Origin: Streptomyces sp. NBC_00442
Lineage (GTDB): Bacteria; Actinomycetota; Actinomycetes; Streptomycetales; Streptomycetaceae
Assembly: GCF_036014195.1 (NCBI RefSeq)
Contig: NZ_CP107918.1
Span: 5,704,001-5,768,000 of the forward strand
Reading direction: 5' to 3'
Length of the DNA stretch: 64,000 nt
Shown here: positions 42,805 through 50,432 of the stretch, piece after piece
How positions within the stretch are numbered: position 1 is the first letter of the stretch
Layout: every line of letters starts with the position of its first letter
The notes under the pieces: model-generated
Told to the model about the DNA's origin: nothing
Database searches by the model: none
The model's input: only the letters and a program-made list of their open reading frames with translations
Made by a program: the position numbers and the translations under genes

Positions 42805-43616
42805 GACGCGCGCTCCCGCTCCTCCTGCCGCTGCTCCTGCTCGCGGCGTGCACCGGCTCCCCGGACGCCCCCGACGACGGCGCCGGCGGTGACACTTCAC
42901 CGCCCGCACCCTCCGGCCCCCATTGGCGGCCGAAACCGGGGCTGACCTGGCAATGGCAGCTCAAGGGCACGCTCGACCCGACCGTCGACGCCCAGGTGTA
43001 CGACATCGACGCCGTCGACCAGAGCGCGGCTGCGGTGGCGGATCTGCACCGCAGGGGCCGCAAGGTCATCTGCTACGTCTCGACGGGCGCCTGGGAGAAC
43101 TGGCGGCCGGACGCGGGCCGCTTCCCCAAGGCCGTGCTCGGCAACGGCAACGGCTGGGCGGGCGAGAAGTGGCTCGACATCCGCCGCACCGACGCCCTGG
43201 AACCGCTGATCGCCCAGCGCTTCGACCTGTGCCGGGCCAAGGGCTTCGACGCCGTCGAGCCGGACAACATGGACGGCTACCGCAATGACACCGGCTTCCC
43301 CCTCATGGCCGGCGACCAGCTCCGCTACAACGAGCTGATCGCCCGCCTCGCCCACGACCGGGGCCTCGCCGTGGGCCTGAAGAACGACCTCGACCAGATC
43401 CCGCGGCTGCTCGCCCACTACGACTTCGCGGTCGACGAGCAGTGCGCCCAGTACCAGGAGTGCGACCGGCTCACGCCGTTCGTGACGGCGGGCAAGGCCG
43501 TCTTCCACGCCGAGTACGAGCTGACGCCCGACCGCTTCTGCGCCGCGTCGAAGAAGCTCGGCCTCAGCTCCATCCAGAAGAAGTACGACCTGATGGCGTG
43601 GCGCCGGGCCTGCTGA
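42801..43616 (+). CDS. GH114 endo-alpha-1,4-polygalactosaminidase lipoprotein
   Basis: 271 residues. A lipoprotein signal peptide (ALPLLLPLLLLAACTGSP, lipobox LAAC) anchors it outside the membrane. Then the GH114 barrel: WQWQLKGTLDPTVDAQVYDI, KVICYVSTGAWENWRPD, FDAVEPDNMDGYRND (catalytic acidic region), AVGLKNDLDQI and VDEQCAQYQECDRL. GH114 enzymes, including fungal Ega3, cleave alpha-1,4-linked galactosamine chains. GTG 42801 overlaps the stop of the spherulin gene (GTGA). Last gene of the operon; it probably trims or releases the polymer. Confidence 0.93.
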   Translation: MRRALPLLLPLLLLAACTGSPDAPDDGAGGDTSPPAPSGPHWRPKPGLTWQWQLKGTLDPTVDAQVYDIDAVDQSAAAVADLHRRGRKVICYVSTGAWENWRPDAGRFPKAVLGNGNGWAGEKWLDIRRTDALEPLIAQRFDLCRAKGFDAVEPDNMDGYRNDTGFPLMAGDQLRYNELIARLAHDRGLAVGLKNDLDQIPRLLAHYDFAVDEQCAQYQECDRLTPFVTAGKAVFHAEYELTPDRFCAASKKLGLSSIQKKYDLMAWRRAC

Positions 43617-43624
43617 TGCCCGGG

Positions 43625-44410
43625 TCAGCCGAGGGCGAGCGCGGTCAGCGTCACCGTGGCCGCGCCCTCCGCGACCGCGCCGAACACATCGCCCGTCACC
43701 CCGCCGAACCGGCGCACACAGCGCGCGAGCAGCGCCTGGGCCGCGGCGAGTCCGGCCGCGACGGCCAACGCGAGGTGCAGCGCGGCCCACGGTCCGCCCG
43801 GCCCGCCCGCGGCCGCGCACAGGGCCATCACCACGACGGCCACCGCGACCGCCCGCCCGCCGGGCACCGTGCCCGCCACCACCGCGCCCAGACCGTCGGG
43901 GCGCGCCGCGGGGACCCCGTGCCGGGAGGCCAGGGTCAGGGCGGTGCGGGCGGCGAGCGCCGCGACGACGGCGGCGGTGGCGCCGCCGGCCCAGCCGTCC
44001 CGCTCGAACAGGCGGGACAGGGCGGCGACCTGGGCCAGGAGACAGAACAGCAGCGTGACGACCCCGAACGGGCCGATGTCACTCCGCTTCATGATGCGCA
44101 GCGCGTCATCGGCGGGCTTCGCGCTGCCGAGGCCGTCGGCGACGTCGGCGAGCCCGTCCAGATGCAGGCCCCGGGTCAGCAGGGCGGGCGCCGCCGTGGC
44201 CGCCACCGCGGCGAGCGGCGCCCCCGCCCCGAGCAGCCAGAACCCGGCGCCCGCGGCCGCCGCGCACAGGCCGACGGCGAGCCCGGCCAGCGGGGCCAGC
44301 GTCATGCCGGCGCGCGCGGCGGCACGGTCCCACCGGGTGATGCGGGCGGGGAAGACGGTGAGGGTGCCGAAGGCGAAACGTACGCCGTGCAGGGCCTTCC
44401 TTGCGTTCAC
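43625..44410 (-). CDS. cobS: Adenosylcobinamide-GDP ribazoletransferase (CobS)
   Basis: Membrane enzyme joining adenosylcobinamide-GDP and alpha-ribazole (phosphate) to give cobalamin. 261 residues, largely hydrophobic. Family motifs: LHLDGLADVADGLGS near residue 75 and RIMKRSDIGPFGVVTLLF. GTG 44410 (VNARKALHGVRFAFGTLTVF); TAGCCT seven bases upstream suggests a leaderless transcript. It is convergent with the GH114 gene (8 bases apart) and separated from cobT/cobU by three membrane-protein genes. Confidence 0.95.
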   Translation of the reverse strand: MNARKALHGVRFAFGTLTVFPARITRWDRAAARAGMTLAPLAGLAVGLCAAAAGAGFWLLGAGAPLAAVAATAAPALLTRGLHLDGLADVADGLGSAKPADDALRIMKRSDIGPFGVVTLLFCLLAQVAALSRLFERDGWAGGATAAVVAALAARTALTLASRHGVPAARPDGLGAVVAGTVPGGRAVAVAVVVMALCAAAGGPGGPWAALHLALAVAAGLAAAQALLARCVRRFGGVTGDVFGAVAEGAATVTLTALALG

Positions 44411-44417
44411 CCGGCGC

Positions 44418-44423
44418 AGGCTA
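44418..44423 (-). promoter_or_regulatory. -10 element for leaderless cobS
   Basis: TAGCCT on the - strand, seven bases from GTG 44410; no ribosome binding site. Confidence 0.5.
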
Positions 44424-44455
44424 TCTTGAGCGCCCGGCCCCCCGACGGCGTTAAA

Positions 44456-44473
44456 TTGCGCATACCAGCGCAA
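44456..44473. promoter_or_regulatory. Inverted repeat in the cobS / membrane-protein divergent gap
   Basis: TTGCGC-atacca-GCGCAA, a 6-6-6 inverted repeat within the 78-base gap between two divergent starts; a possible operator for either gene. Confidence 0.4.
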
Positions 44474-44488
44474 ACAGGAGCGGGTGGG

Positions 44489-45244
44489 ATGGGTCACTGG
44501 TTCTACCGGAACATCACAGAGCCGGGCAAGCTCCCCATGCTGCTCGCGCTGGCCGCGTTCGTCCTGACGTTCCTCGTCACGCGCTCCATCACCCGGCTCA
44601 TCCGGGCGGGACGCGGCCCCTTCGGCAACATCAGCCCCGGCGGGCTGCACATCCACCACGTCGTGCCCGGCGTCATCCTCACCATCGTCGGCGGCTTCGG
44701 CGCGGTCGGCAGCGGCCGGCACGGCATCGCGGCCTCCGTGTTCGCCGCGGTCTTCGGGGCGGGCGCGGGCCTGGTCCTCGACGAGTTCGCGCTGATCCTG
44801 CACCTGGACGACGTGTACTGGAGCGAGAACGGGCGCAAGAGCGTCGAGGTCGTGGTGCTCGCCGCCGCCCTCATGACGCTGGTGCTCGCCGGATTCTCGC
44901 CGCTCGGCGTCAACGACGTGAGCCCGGGGGAGCGGCAGGACCGCGCGTCGTTCATCACCACCATCGTGATCAACTTCTGTTTCGTGCTGATCGCCATGTT
45001 CAAGGGCAAGGTGCGGATGGCGCTGCTCGGCACCCTCGTGCCCTTCGTGGCCCTGTTCGGCGCCATCCGGCTCGCCAAGCCGGGCTCCCCGTGGGCCCAG
45101 CGCTTCTACCGCACACGTTCGCGGGCCAGGGCCAGGGCCTGGCTGCGGGCCTACCGCCACGACCGGCGCTGGTCGGCGCCGCGCCGACGCCTTCAGGACT
45201 GGATCGGCGGCGCACCCGACAAGCTCCCGGTGCGCCGCCCCTGA
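44489..45244 (+). CDS. Integral membrane protein (251 aa), unknown
   Basis: MGHWFYRNITEPGKLPMLLA... has about five hydrophobic segments (LAAFVLTFLVTRSITRLI; HHVVPGVILTIVGGFGAVG; AASVFAAVFGAGAGLVLDEF; VVLAAALMTLVLAGFSPLG; FITTIVINFCFVLIAMFKG) and a basic C-terminal tail. The HIHHVVPG and LDEFALILHLDDVYW blocks carry several His/Asp/Glu residues that could bind metal. I do not recognise the family. AGGAG at 44477-44481 precedes ATG 44489 by eight bases. Its last 52 bases overlap the 3' end of the convergent rhomboid-like gene. Confidence 0.8.
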   Translation: MGHWFYRNITEPGKLPMLLALAAFVLTFLVTRSITRLIRAGRGPFGNISPGGLHIHHVVPGVILTIVGGFGAVGSGRHGIAASVFAAVFGAGAGLVLDEFALILHLDDVYWSENGRKSVEVVVLAAALMTLVLAGFSPLGVNDVSPGERQDRASFITTIVINFCFVLIAMFKGKVRMALLGTLVPFVALFGAIRLAKPGSPWAQRFYRTRSRARARAWLRAYRHDRRWSAPRRRLQDWIGGAPDKLPVRRP

Positions 45245-45924
45245 TCGCGGCGGTCGCGCCGGCGCTTGCGGCGCACCCAGGTGATCCAGCAGATCACCGC
45301 GACGGTGAGGAGCGCCGCGATGTGCTCCTTGCCCGCGAGGTTGTTCTTGAGCACCACCTCGACGACCATCGCGCCCGCCACCACCCCGGCCGTCCAGTAC
45401 GCCCGGTAGCGCCAGCACACGTACACGGCGAGGGCGACGACGGCCGCCGAAGGCCCGGTGTCGACCATCTCGGCCGCGGAGGCGGGCAGCCCGAAGACGC
45501 TGTCCGGGCCGATGTGGATGCCGATCCGTGCGTACAGGGTGCCGGCCAGCGTCGCGGCGTAGGCGATGAGCACTATCCGGCCCCGCCCGATGCAGATCTC
45601 GGCGATGCCGAAGACGAGCAGTACCTGCGCGAGCGCTCCCCACACCGGCAGGTCGAGCGCCGGCACGAAGAGCGAGAACGGGGTGCGAAGGAGCGAGATC
45701 CACAGCGGGTACTCGGCTTTCACCGAGCCGATGATCTGGATCGGCCGGAAGCCCCAGGGCTGGTTCTGCACGACCTGGAAGAGCGAGGTGAGGGCGACGG
45801 CCGAGAGCGTCAGCGGGATCGCCTTCCAGCGCCCGGTGTACAGCGCGTACCACACGGTCCTGAAAAGGGGCCCCCACTCGCGTTCCGCGAACCGGCGCAC
45901 CCCCCGGAGCGCCGCACCGCTCAT
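45193..45924 (-). CDS. Rhomboid-like membrane protein
   Basis: 243 residues with about six membrane segments. MVDTGPSAAVVALAVYVCW resembles the rhomboid GxSx serine motif (here GPSA) and KEHIAALLTVAVICW supplies a histidine in a later segment, as in rhomboid-like actinobacterial proteins; activity is unproven. Its ATG 45924 overlaps the stop of the upstream MprF-like gene (ATGA), so the two are cotranslated. The C-terminal basic tail (RRKRRRDRRDQGRRTG) overlaps a convergent gene. Confidence 0.78.
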   Translation of the reverse strand: MSGAALRGVRRFAEREWGPLFRTVWYALYTGRWKAIPLTLSAVALTSLFQVVQNQPWGFRPIQIIGSVKAEYPLWISLLRTPFSLFVPALDLPVWGALAQVLLVFGIAEICIGRGRIVLIAYAATLAGTLYARIGIHIGPDSVFGLPASAAEMVDTGPSAAVVALAVYVCWRYRAYWTAGVVAGAMVVEVVLKNNLAGKEHIAALLTVAVICWITWVRRKRRRDRRDQGRRTGSLSGAPPIQS

Positions 45925-47690
45925 CTCTGCGACTCCAGGTGTCTGCGGTGCAGCCACTTGGGCAGGCCCGGGGCTTCGAGGAACCCCTCGGCGCGAGCGG
46001 ACGCGATGGCGATGCGCGGCAGGTCCGCGCTCTTCTCGAACAAGGTGAACCGTGGCTCCCAGATCGGCCGGTACTTGGCGTTGGACCGGTACAGCGACTC
46101 GATCTGCCACCAGCGGGAGAAGAAGCTGAGCAGCGAGCGCCACAGCCTCAGCACGGGTCCCGCCCCGAGCTTCGAGCCGCGCTCGAAGACGGAACGGAAC
46201 ATCGCGAAGTTCAGTGAGACCTGAGTGATCTGGATCTCCTTGGCGCGCTGGAGGAGTTCGATCACCATGAACTCGATCAGGCCGTTCTCGGAGTCGCGGT
46301 CACGGCGCATCAGGTCGAGTGACACCCCGTGCGGGCCCCAGGGCACGAAGCTGAGCAGCGCCCGCAACTCGCCCTCGCCGTCGAAGCATTCGAGCATCAT
46401 GCACTGGCCGTCGGCGGGGTCGCCGAGCCGGCCGAGCGCCATGGAGAAGCCGCGTTCGGTGGCGCCGTCGCGCCAGTCGTCGGCCTTGCGCAGGAGTTCG
46501 TTCATCTCAGGGGCAGGAATGTCCGCGTGACGGCGGATCCGCACCTCGTACCCGGCCCGCTTCACCCGGTTGTACGCCTGGCGCACGGTCCGCATCGCGC
46601 GGCCCTCCAGGGTGAACTCGGCGGTCTCCACGATCGCCTCGTCGCCCATCTCCAGGGCGTCGAGGCCGTGCCGGGCATAGATCTGCCCCGCTTCCTCGCT
46701 GGCTCCGGTCACGGCCGGGATCCAGCCGTGCTCGCGGGCCTCGGCCAGCCACGGCTCGATCGCGCCCGGCCACGCCTCGGGATCGCCGATCGGGTCGCCC
46801 GAGGCCAGCGAGACGCTGTTGATGACGCGGTAGGTGACGGCGGCCTTGCCGGTCGGCGACCAGATGACGGCCTTCTCGCGGCGCAGCGCGAAGTAGCCGA
46901 GGGAGTCGCGTTCGCCCTGCTTGTCGAGGAGGGCCCGCAGCCTCTCCTCGTCCTCGACGGTGAGCGGGTCGACGGCCCTGCGGTTGCGGAACGCCGCGTA
47001 GATGACGGCGATCAGGAGCAGCGTGGCCATCACGTTGATGACGACGTTGACCCAGCCCGGCGTGGTGACGCCCTGGGTGTGCCGGTCGTCGGGGACCAGG
47101 AACACCAGGCGCATCAGGCCGTAACGCCAGCGTTGCAGGAACGACGACTGGTCGGTGCCGTCATAGGTGTTGGTCGCGCTGACCAGGACCGCCGCGATCA
47201 GCGAGGTGACGAGCAGGCCGCCGACGGCGGTGACCACCGCGGCCAGCGGGTTGGAGCGGTCGCCCTTGGCGTAGAACTCGCGGCGGCCGACCACGAGGGC
47301 CGCCACGAAGGCCGTGGTGAGCCCCAGGGAGATCCAGTTCTGCGCGTAGCGGTGGAAGCCGGGCAGCGCCATGACGTAGGCGAACAGCAGCCAGAAGAGC
47401 CCGCCGAGCACCATGTTGAGGATCCAGGCCGCACGCTTGCGCCGGCGCATGGTGACGGCGAGGAAGAGCGTGACGACGCCCGAGGTGAAGCCGGCTTCGA
47501 GCAGATACGGCGTGAAGTAGTCGTCCGTGTTGTGACGCCGAAGCCCCTGGCCGAGGGTGACCCACGCGGCACTGAGGAAATTGATGAACGTCACGATGCG
47601 CAGGTACCAGACGGCGAACGCCGCGCCGTGCCGCGACCGGGGGGTGCTCCGGTCCGTTCCTTCGGTGGTACTCAAGCGGACTTCTCCCAT
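45921..47690 (-). CDS. MprF-like protein (DUF2156 phosphatidylglycerol aminoacyltransferase domain)
   Basis: 589 residues. The N-terminal half has six to seven membrane segments (LYLRIVTFINFLSAAWVTLG-type first segment, later INVMATLLLIAVIYAAF). The C-terminal half from about residue 245 is a DUF2156 double-GNAT domain (FALRREKAVIWSPTGKAAVT, MALGRLGDPADGQCMMLECF), as in MprF/LysX, which add amino acids from tRNA to phosphatidylglycerol and raise resistance to cationic peptides. Start ATG 47690, two bases after a predicted transcript start (TATCAT -10); TTG 47675 with GGGAG upstream is an alternative. Heads an operon with the rhomboid-like gene. Confidence 0.85.
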   Translation of the reverse strand: MGEVRLSTTEGTDRSTPRSRHGAAFAVWYLRIVTFINFLSAAWVTLGQGLRRHNTDDYFTPYLLEAGFTSGVVTLFLAVTMRRRKRAAWILNMVLGGLFWLLFAYVMALPGFHRYAQNWISLGLTTAFVAALVVGRREFYAKGDRSNPLAAVVTAVGGLLVTSLIAAVLVSATNTYDGTDQSSFLQRWRYGLMRLVFLVPDDRHTQGVTTPGWVNVVINVMATLLLIAVIYAAFRNRRAVDPLTVEDEERLRALLDKQGERDSLGYFALRREKAVIWSPTGKAAVTYRVINSVSLASGDPIGDPEAWPGAIEPWLAEAREHGWIPAVTGASEEAGQIYARHGLDALEMGDEAIVETAEFTLEGRAMRTVRQAYNRVKRAGYEVRIRRHADIPAPEMNELLRKADDWRDGATERGFSMALGRLGDPADGQCMMLECFDGEGELRALLSFVPWGPHGVSLDLMRRDRDSENGLIEFMVIELLQRAKEIQITQVSLNFAMFRSVFERGSKLGAGPVLRLWRSLLSFFSRWWQIESLYRSNAKYRPIWEPRFTLFEKSADLPRIAIASARAEGFLEAPGLPKWLHRRHLESQR

Positions 47691-47773
47691 GAAACGCGAT
47701 GATATGGGGGCAAAGCGTTCCACAGTGATCGCCGACGGAGCCGAGGGGGGCAGCCCCCCGGCTCAGCCGGGAC

Positions 47774-48859
47774 TCACTCGTCGCCGCTCTCCTCCACGGA
47801 CTCCGTGCGCTGGTCGGTGCGCTCGGGCAGCTCCGCGGCGAGTGCCGCCGCGGCTTGTACGAGGGGAAGAGCGAGCAGTGCCCCGGTGCCTTCGCCCACT
47901 GTGACGCCATGGTCGAGCAGAGGGTTGAGCGCCATCCGGTCCAGCGCCTTCGACTGGCCCGGCTCGCCGCTCGACTGACCCGCCAGCCACCAGTCCGGAG
48001 CCCGGAAGGCCGCCCGCTGCGCCACCAGCGCACAGGCCGACGAGACGACCCCGTCGAGGATCACCGGCAGCCTGCGCACCGCACACTGCAACAGGAAACC
48101 GGTGGTGGCGGCAAGGTCCGCGCCGCCCACCGCGGCCAGAAGTTCGAGCTGATCGCCGAGGACCGGCCGCGCCCGGCGCAACGCGTCGCGGATCGCCGCG
48201 CACTTGCGCATCCAGGCGAGGTCGTCGATGCCGGCGCCGCCGCGACCGGTGACCACCGAGGCGTCCGTGCCGCACAGCGCGGCGATCAGCACCGCCGCCG
48301 GCGTGGTGCCGCCCACGCTGAGGTCGCCGAGCACCACCAGATCGGTGCCGGAGTCGGCCTCCTCGTCGGCGATCCTCACGCCGAGCCGGACCGCCGCCTC
48401 CGCCTCGTCGACGGTCATGGCGTCCTCGACGTCGATCCGGCCGCTGCCGCGCCGCACCCGGTGGCGCACCACGTCCTCGGGCAGCAGCGCCGGGTCGCAG
48501 TCGAGGCCGGCGTCGACGACGCGGACCGGGACGCCCTGGCGGCGGCCGAGCACCGCGACCGGGCTCGCGCCGTCCAGGGCGGACCGTACGAGGGTGTGCG
48601 CCGAGGAGGCGGGGCGGGCCGAGACACCGAGTCCGGCCACGCCGTGGTCGCCCGCGAACAGGACCACGCGGGGCCGCTCGACGGCCCGCACCGGGCTCGC
48701 GCCCTGCGCCGCCGACAGCCAGGTGGCCAGCTCGTCGAGCCGGCCGAGCGCGCCGGGCGGCACGCTCTGCCGCTCCCGGCGTTCCTCGGCGTCACGCCGC
48801 ACACCGTTGTCGGGGCGTTCGATCAGATCGGAGAAGTCGTCCAGGTTCAGCCTGCTCAT
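47774..48859 (-). CDS. cobT: Nicotinate-nucleotide-dimethylbenzimidazole phosphoribosyltransferase (CobT)
   Basis: Makes alpha-ribazole phosphate from dimethylbenzimidazole and nicotinate mononucleotide. 361 residues. Motifs: PRVVLFAGDHGVAGLGVSA, VVLGDLSVGGTTPAAVLIAA, VTGRGGAGIDD and the C-terminal GEGTGALLALPLVQAA with the catalytic glutamate region. ATG 48859; TACTGT seven bases upstream suggests leaderless synthesis although cobU lies only about 25 bases further up. Works with CobU and CobS (both here) in the last steps of B12 assembly. Confidence 0.96.
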   Translation of the reverse strand: MSRLNLDDFSDLIERPDNGVRRDAEERRERQSVPPGALGRLDELATWLSAAQGASPVRAVERPRVVLFAGDHGVAGLGVSARPASSAHTLVRSALDGASPVAVLGRRQGVPVRVVDAGLDCDPALLPEDVVRHRVRRGSGRIDVEDAMTVDEAEAAVRLGVRIADEEADSGTDLVVLGDLSVGGTTPAAVLIAALCGTDASVVTGRGGAGIDDLAWMRKCAAIRDALRRARPVLGDQLELLAAVGGADLAATTGFLLQCAVRRLPVILDGVVSSACALVAQRAAFRAPDWWLAGQSSGEPGQSKALDRMALNPLLDHGVTVGEGTGALLALPLVQAAAALAAELPERTDQRTESVEESGDE

Positions 48860-48866
48860 CTGCCGA

Positions 48867-48872
48867 ACAGTA
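48867..48872 (-). promoter_or_regulatory. -10 element for leaderless cobT
   Basis: TACTGT on the - strand, seven bases before ATG 48859. Confidence 0.45.
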
Positions 48873-48889
48873 CCGCCAGCGGGCGGACA

Positions 48890-50086
48890 TCAGCCGCGCA
48901 GTGCGAGCGCCTGGCCCGCGACGACGAGCAGCACCTGCTCGCACTCGGCCGCGAACGCGGCGTTCAGGCGGCCCAGTTCGTCACGGAAGCGCCGCCCCGA
49001 CGACGTCGCGGGCACCACGCCCGACCCCACCTCGTTGCTCACCGCGACCACCGTCCGCGCCGTGCCCCGTACCGCCGCGACGAGTTCGTCCGTACGCTCC
49101 TTCAGCGCGCGCTCGCCGCCGGACGCCCACTTCTCGTCGTCCCACGCGCCGACCCGGTCCATCGCGTCGGTCAGCCACAGCGCCAGACAGTCGATCAGGA
49201 GCGGCGGGCCCGACGCGTCGAGGAGCGGCGCGAGGTCGCAGGTCTCCTCGGTGCGCCAGCTGGAGGGCCGCCGCTCGCGGTGCAGCCCGACCCGCGCGGC
49301 CCACTCGGTGTCGCCCTCGCGGGAGCCGCCCGTCGCCACGTACACCACCCCGGGGAAGGCCGCCAGGCGCCGCTCGGCCTCCACCGACTTGCCCGAGCGC
49401 GCGCCACCGAGCACGAGCGTGCGGCGCGGCAGGTCGGGCACCGCGTGGTACTCGCCGACGACCAGCGTCGTGCCGTCCGGCACGGCGCGCGCGCCGAGCG
49501 CCGCGAGCCGGCGCTCCAACTCCCGGCCGGGCGGCACGTCGTGGTCGATGTGCACCGCGATCACATCGGTCGCCGGGCCGATGCCGCCGGCCGCCCGCAG
49601 CCGCGCGAGCGCGTCGGGCCGGCCGCAGACGTCGGCCACCACCATGTCGTACGGGCGCATCGCCGACGCCCCGGCGGGCGCACCACCCGGCGGCAGATAG
49701 AGCAGCCGCTCGCCGTCGGGCGACGTCACCTCGTACCCCGTGCCCGGCGCGTCGAGCGGCACGGCGAGCACCCGGTGGCCGCTGATCAGCGTCAGCCGGC
49801 GGCCGTCCGGTACCCGCCCGGCCGCCGGAAGCCCGGCCGGCAGCTCGACCGCCGGCCCGTCGTGCGGATGGGTGAGCAGCACCTGGCGCACACCGGCGAG
49901 CGAGTGCCCGGCCCGTGCGGCGGCGAGCGCCGCGCCCGGGGTCAGGTCGAGCAGCAGCGCGCCGTCGACGAGCAGGGCGGTCGCGGCGCGCGCGTCGCCG
50001 CCGCGTGCGACGGCGCACGCGGCGCAGGGACAGTCGGGGCGCGGCAGGCCGGCGGGGGCCCCGGTGCCGAGGAGAGTCAGTTCCAC
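48890..50086 (-). CDS. cobU: CobU fused to an N-terminal metallo-beta-lactamase-like domain
   Basis: 398 residues. C-terminal half: adenosylcobinamide kinase/phosphate guanylyltransferase with P-loop VLGGARSGKS, FPGVVYVATGG, and VSNEVGSGVVPATSSGRRFR. N-terminal half (about 1-220): MBL-type fold opening MELTLLGTGAPAGLPRPDCP, but the metal motif reads LLTHPHDGP, lacking the second histidine of THxHxDH, so this half may be inactive; it also has CPCAACAV cysteines. GTG 50086 has AGGA eight bases upstream; GTG 50092 is possible. Followed by cobT after 30 bases. Confidence 0.92.
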   Translation of the reverse strand: MELTLLGTGAPAGLPRPDCPCAACAVARGGDARAATALLVDGALLLDLTPGAALAAARAGHSLAGVRQVLLTHPHDGPAVELPAGLPAAGRVPDGRRLTLISGHRVLAVPLDAPGTGYEVTSPDGERLLYLPPGGAPAGASAMRPYDMVVADVCGRPDALARLRAAGGIGPATDVIAVHIDHDVPPGRELERRLAALGARAVPDGTTLVVGEYHAVPDLPRRTLVLGGARSGKSVEAERRLAAFPGVVYVATGGSREGDTEWAARVGLHRERRPSSWRTEETCDLAPLLDASGPPLLIDCLALWLTDAMDRVGAWDDEKWASGGERALKERTDELVAAVRGTARTVVAVSNEVGSGVVPATSSGRRFRDELGRLNAAFAAECEQVLLVVAGQALALRG

Positions 50087-50165
50087 AACCACGATCCTGC
50101 CGCGTAACCGGCCCTCTTGCGCGCCCGGTTACGCTGCGGGCAGCAATGGGACCCAGGAGGCGGAC

Positions 50166-50375
50166 ATGGCGTGGACGTGGCGTTTCGAGAAGTCGGACGG
50201 TACGGAGGTCGAGCCGGCGGTGGCGCCGGAGGAGTTCACGACCCAGGGCGATGCGGAGTCCTGGATCGGTGAGGTGTGGAAGGACCTGCTCGAAGGCGGG
50301 GCCGACCAGGTCTTCCTCTTCGAGGACGGCACGAAGATCTACGGCCCGATGAGCCTGCACGCCGAGCAGGCCTGA
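50166..50375 (+). CDS. Small conserved protein (69 aa)
   Basis: MAWTWRFEKSDGTEVEPAVA..., acidic, with FTTQGDAESWIGEVWKDLLE and a C-terminal DQVFLFEDGTKIYGPMSLHA. A compact alpha/beta single domain conserved in streptomycetes as far as I recall; function unknown. AGGAGG five bases before ATG 50166 is a strong site. Divergent from cobU, convergent with the protease gene. Confidence 0.82.
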   Translation: MAWTWRFEKSDGTEVEPAVAPEEFTTQGDAESWIGEVWKDLLEGGADQVFLFEDGTKIYGPMSLHAEQA

Positions 50376-50432
50376 CGGCCCGGCCGGGGGTGCGCACGGC
50401 GTCCCCGGCCGGCCCTCGTGCCGCGGCTCCGC

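Noticed and set aside
43625..45877. 750-codon - strand frame running through cobS into the neighbouring genes
   Set aside because: Only the first part is CobS. The remainder is the complement of the 44489-45244 gene and a shadow of the rhomboid-like gene.
48204..49700. 498-codon + strand frame opposite cobT/cobU
   Set aside because: Serine/arginine-rich antisense shadow of two well-recognised enzymes.
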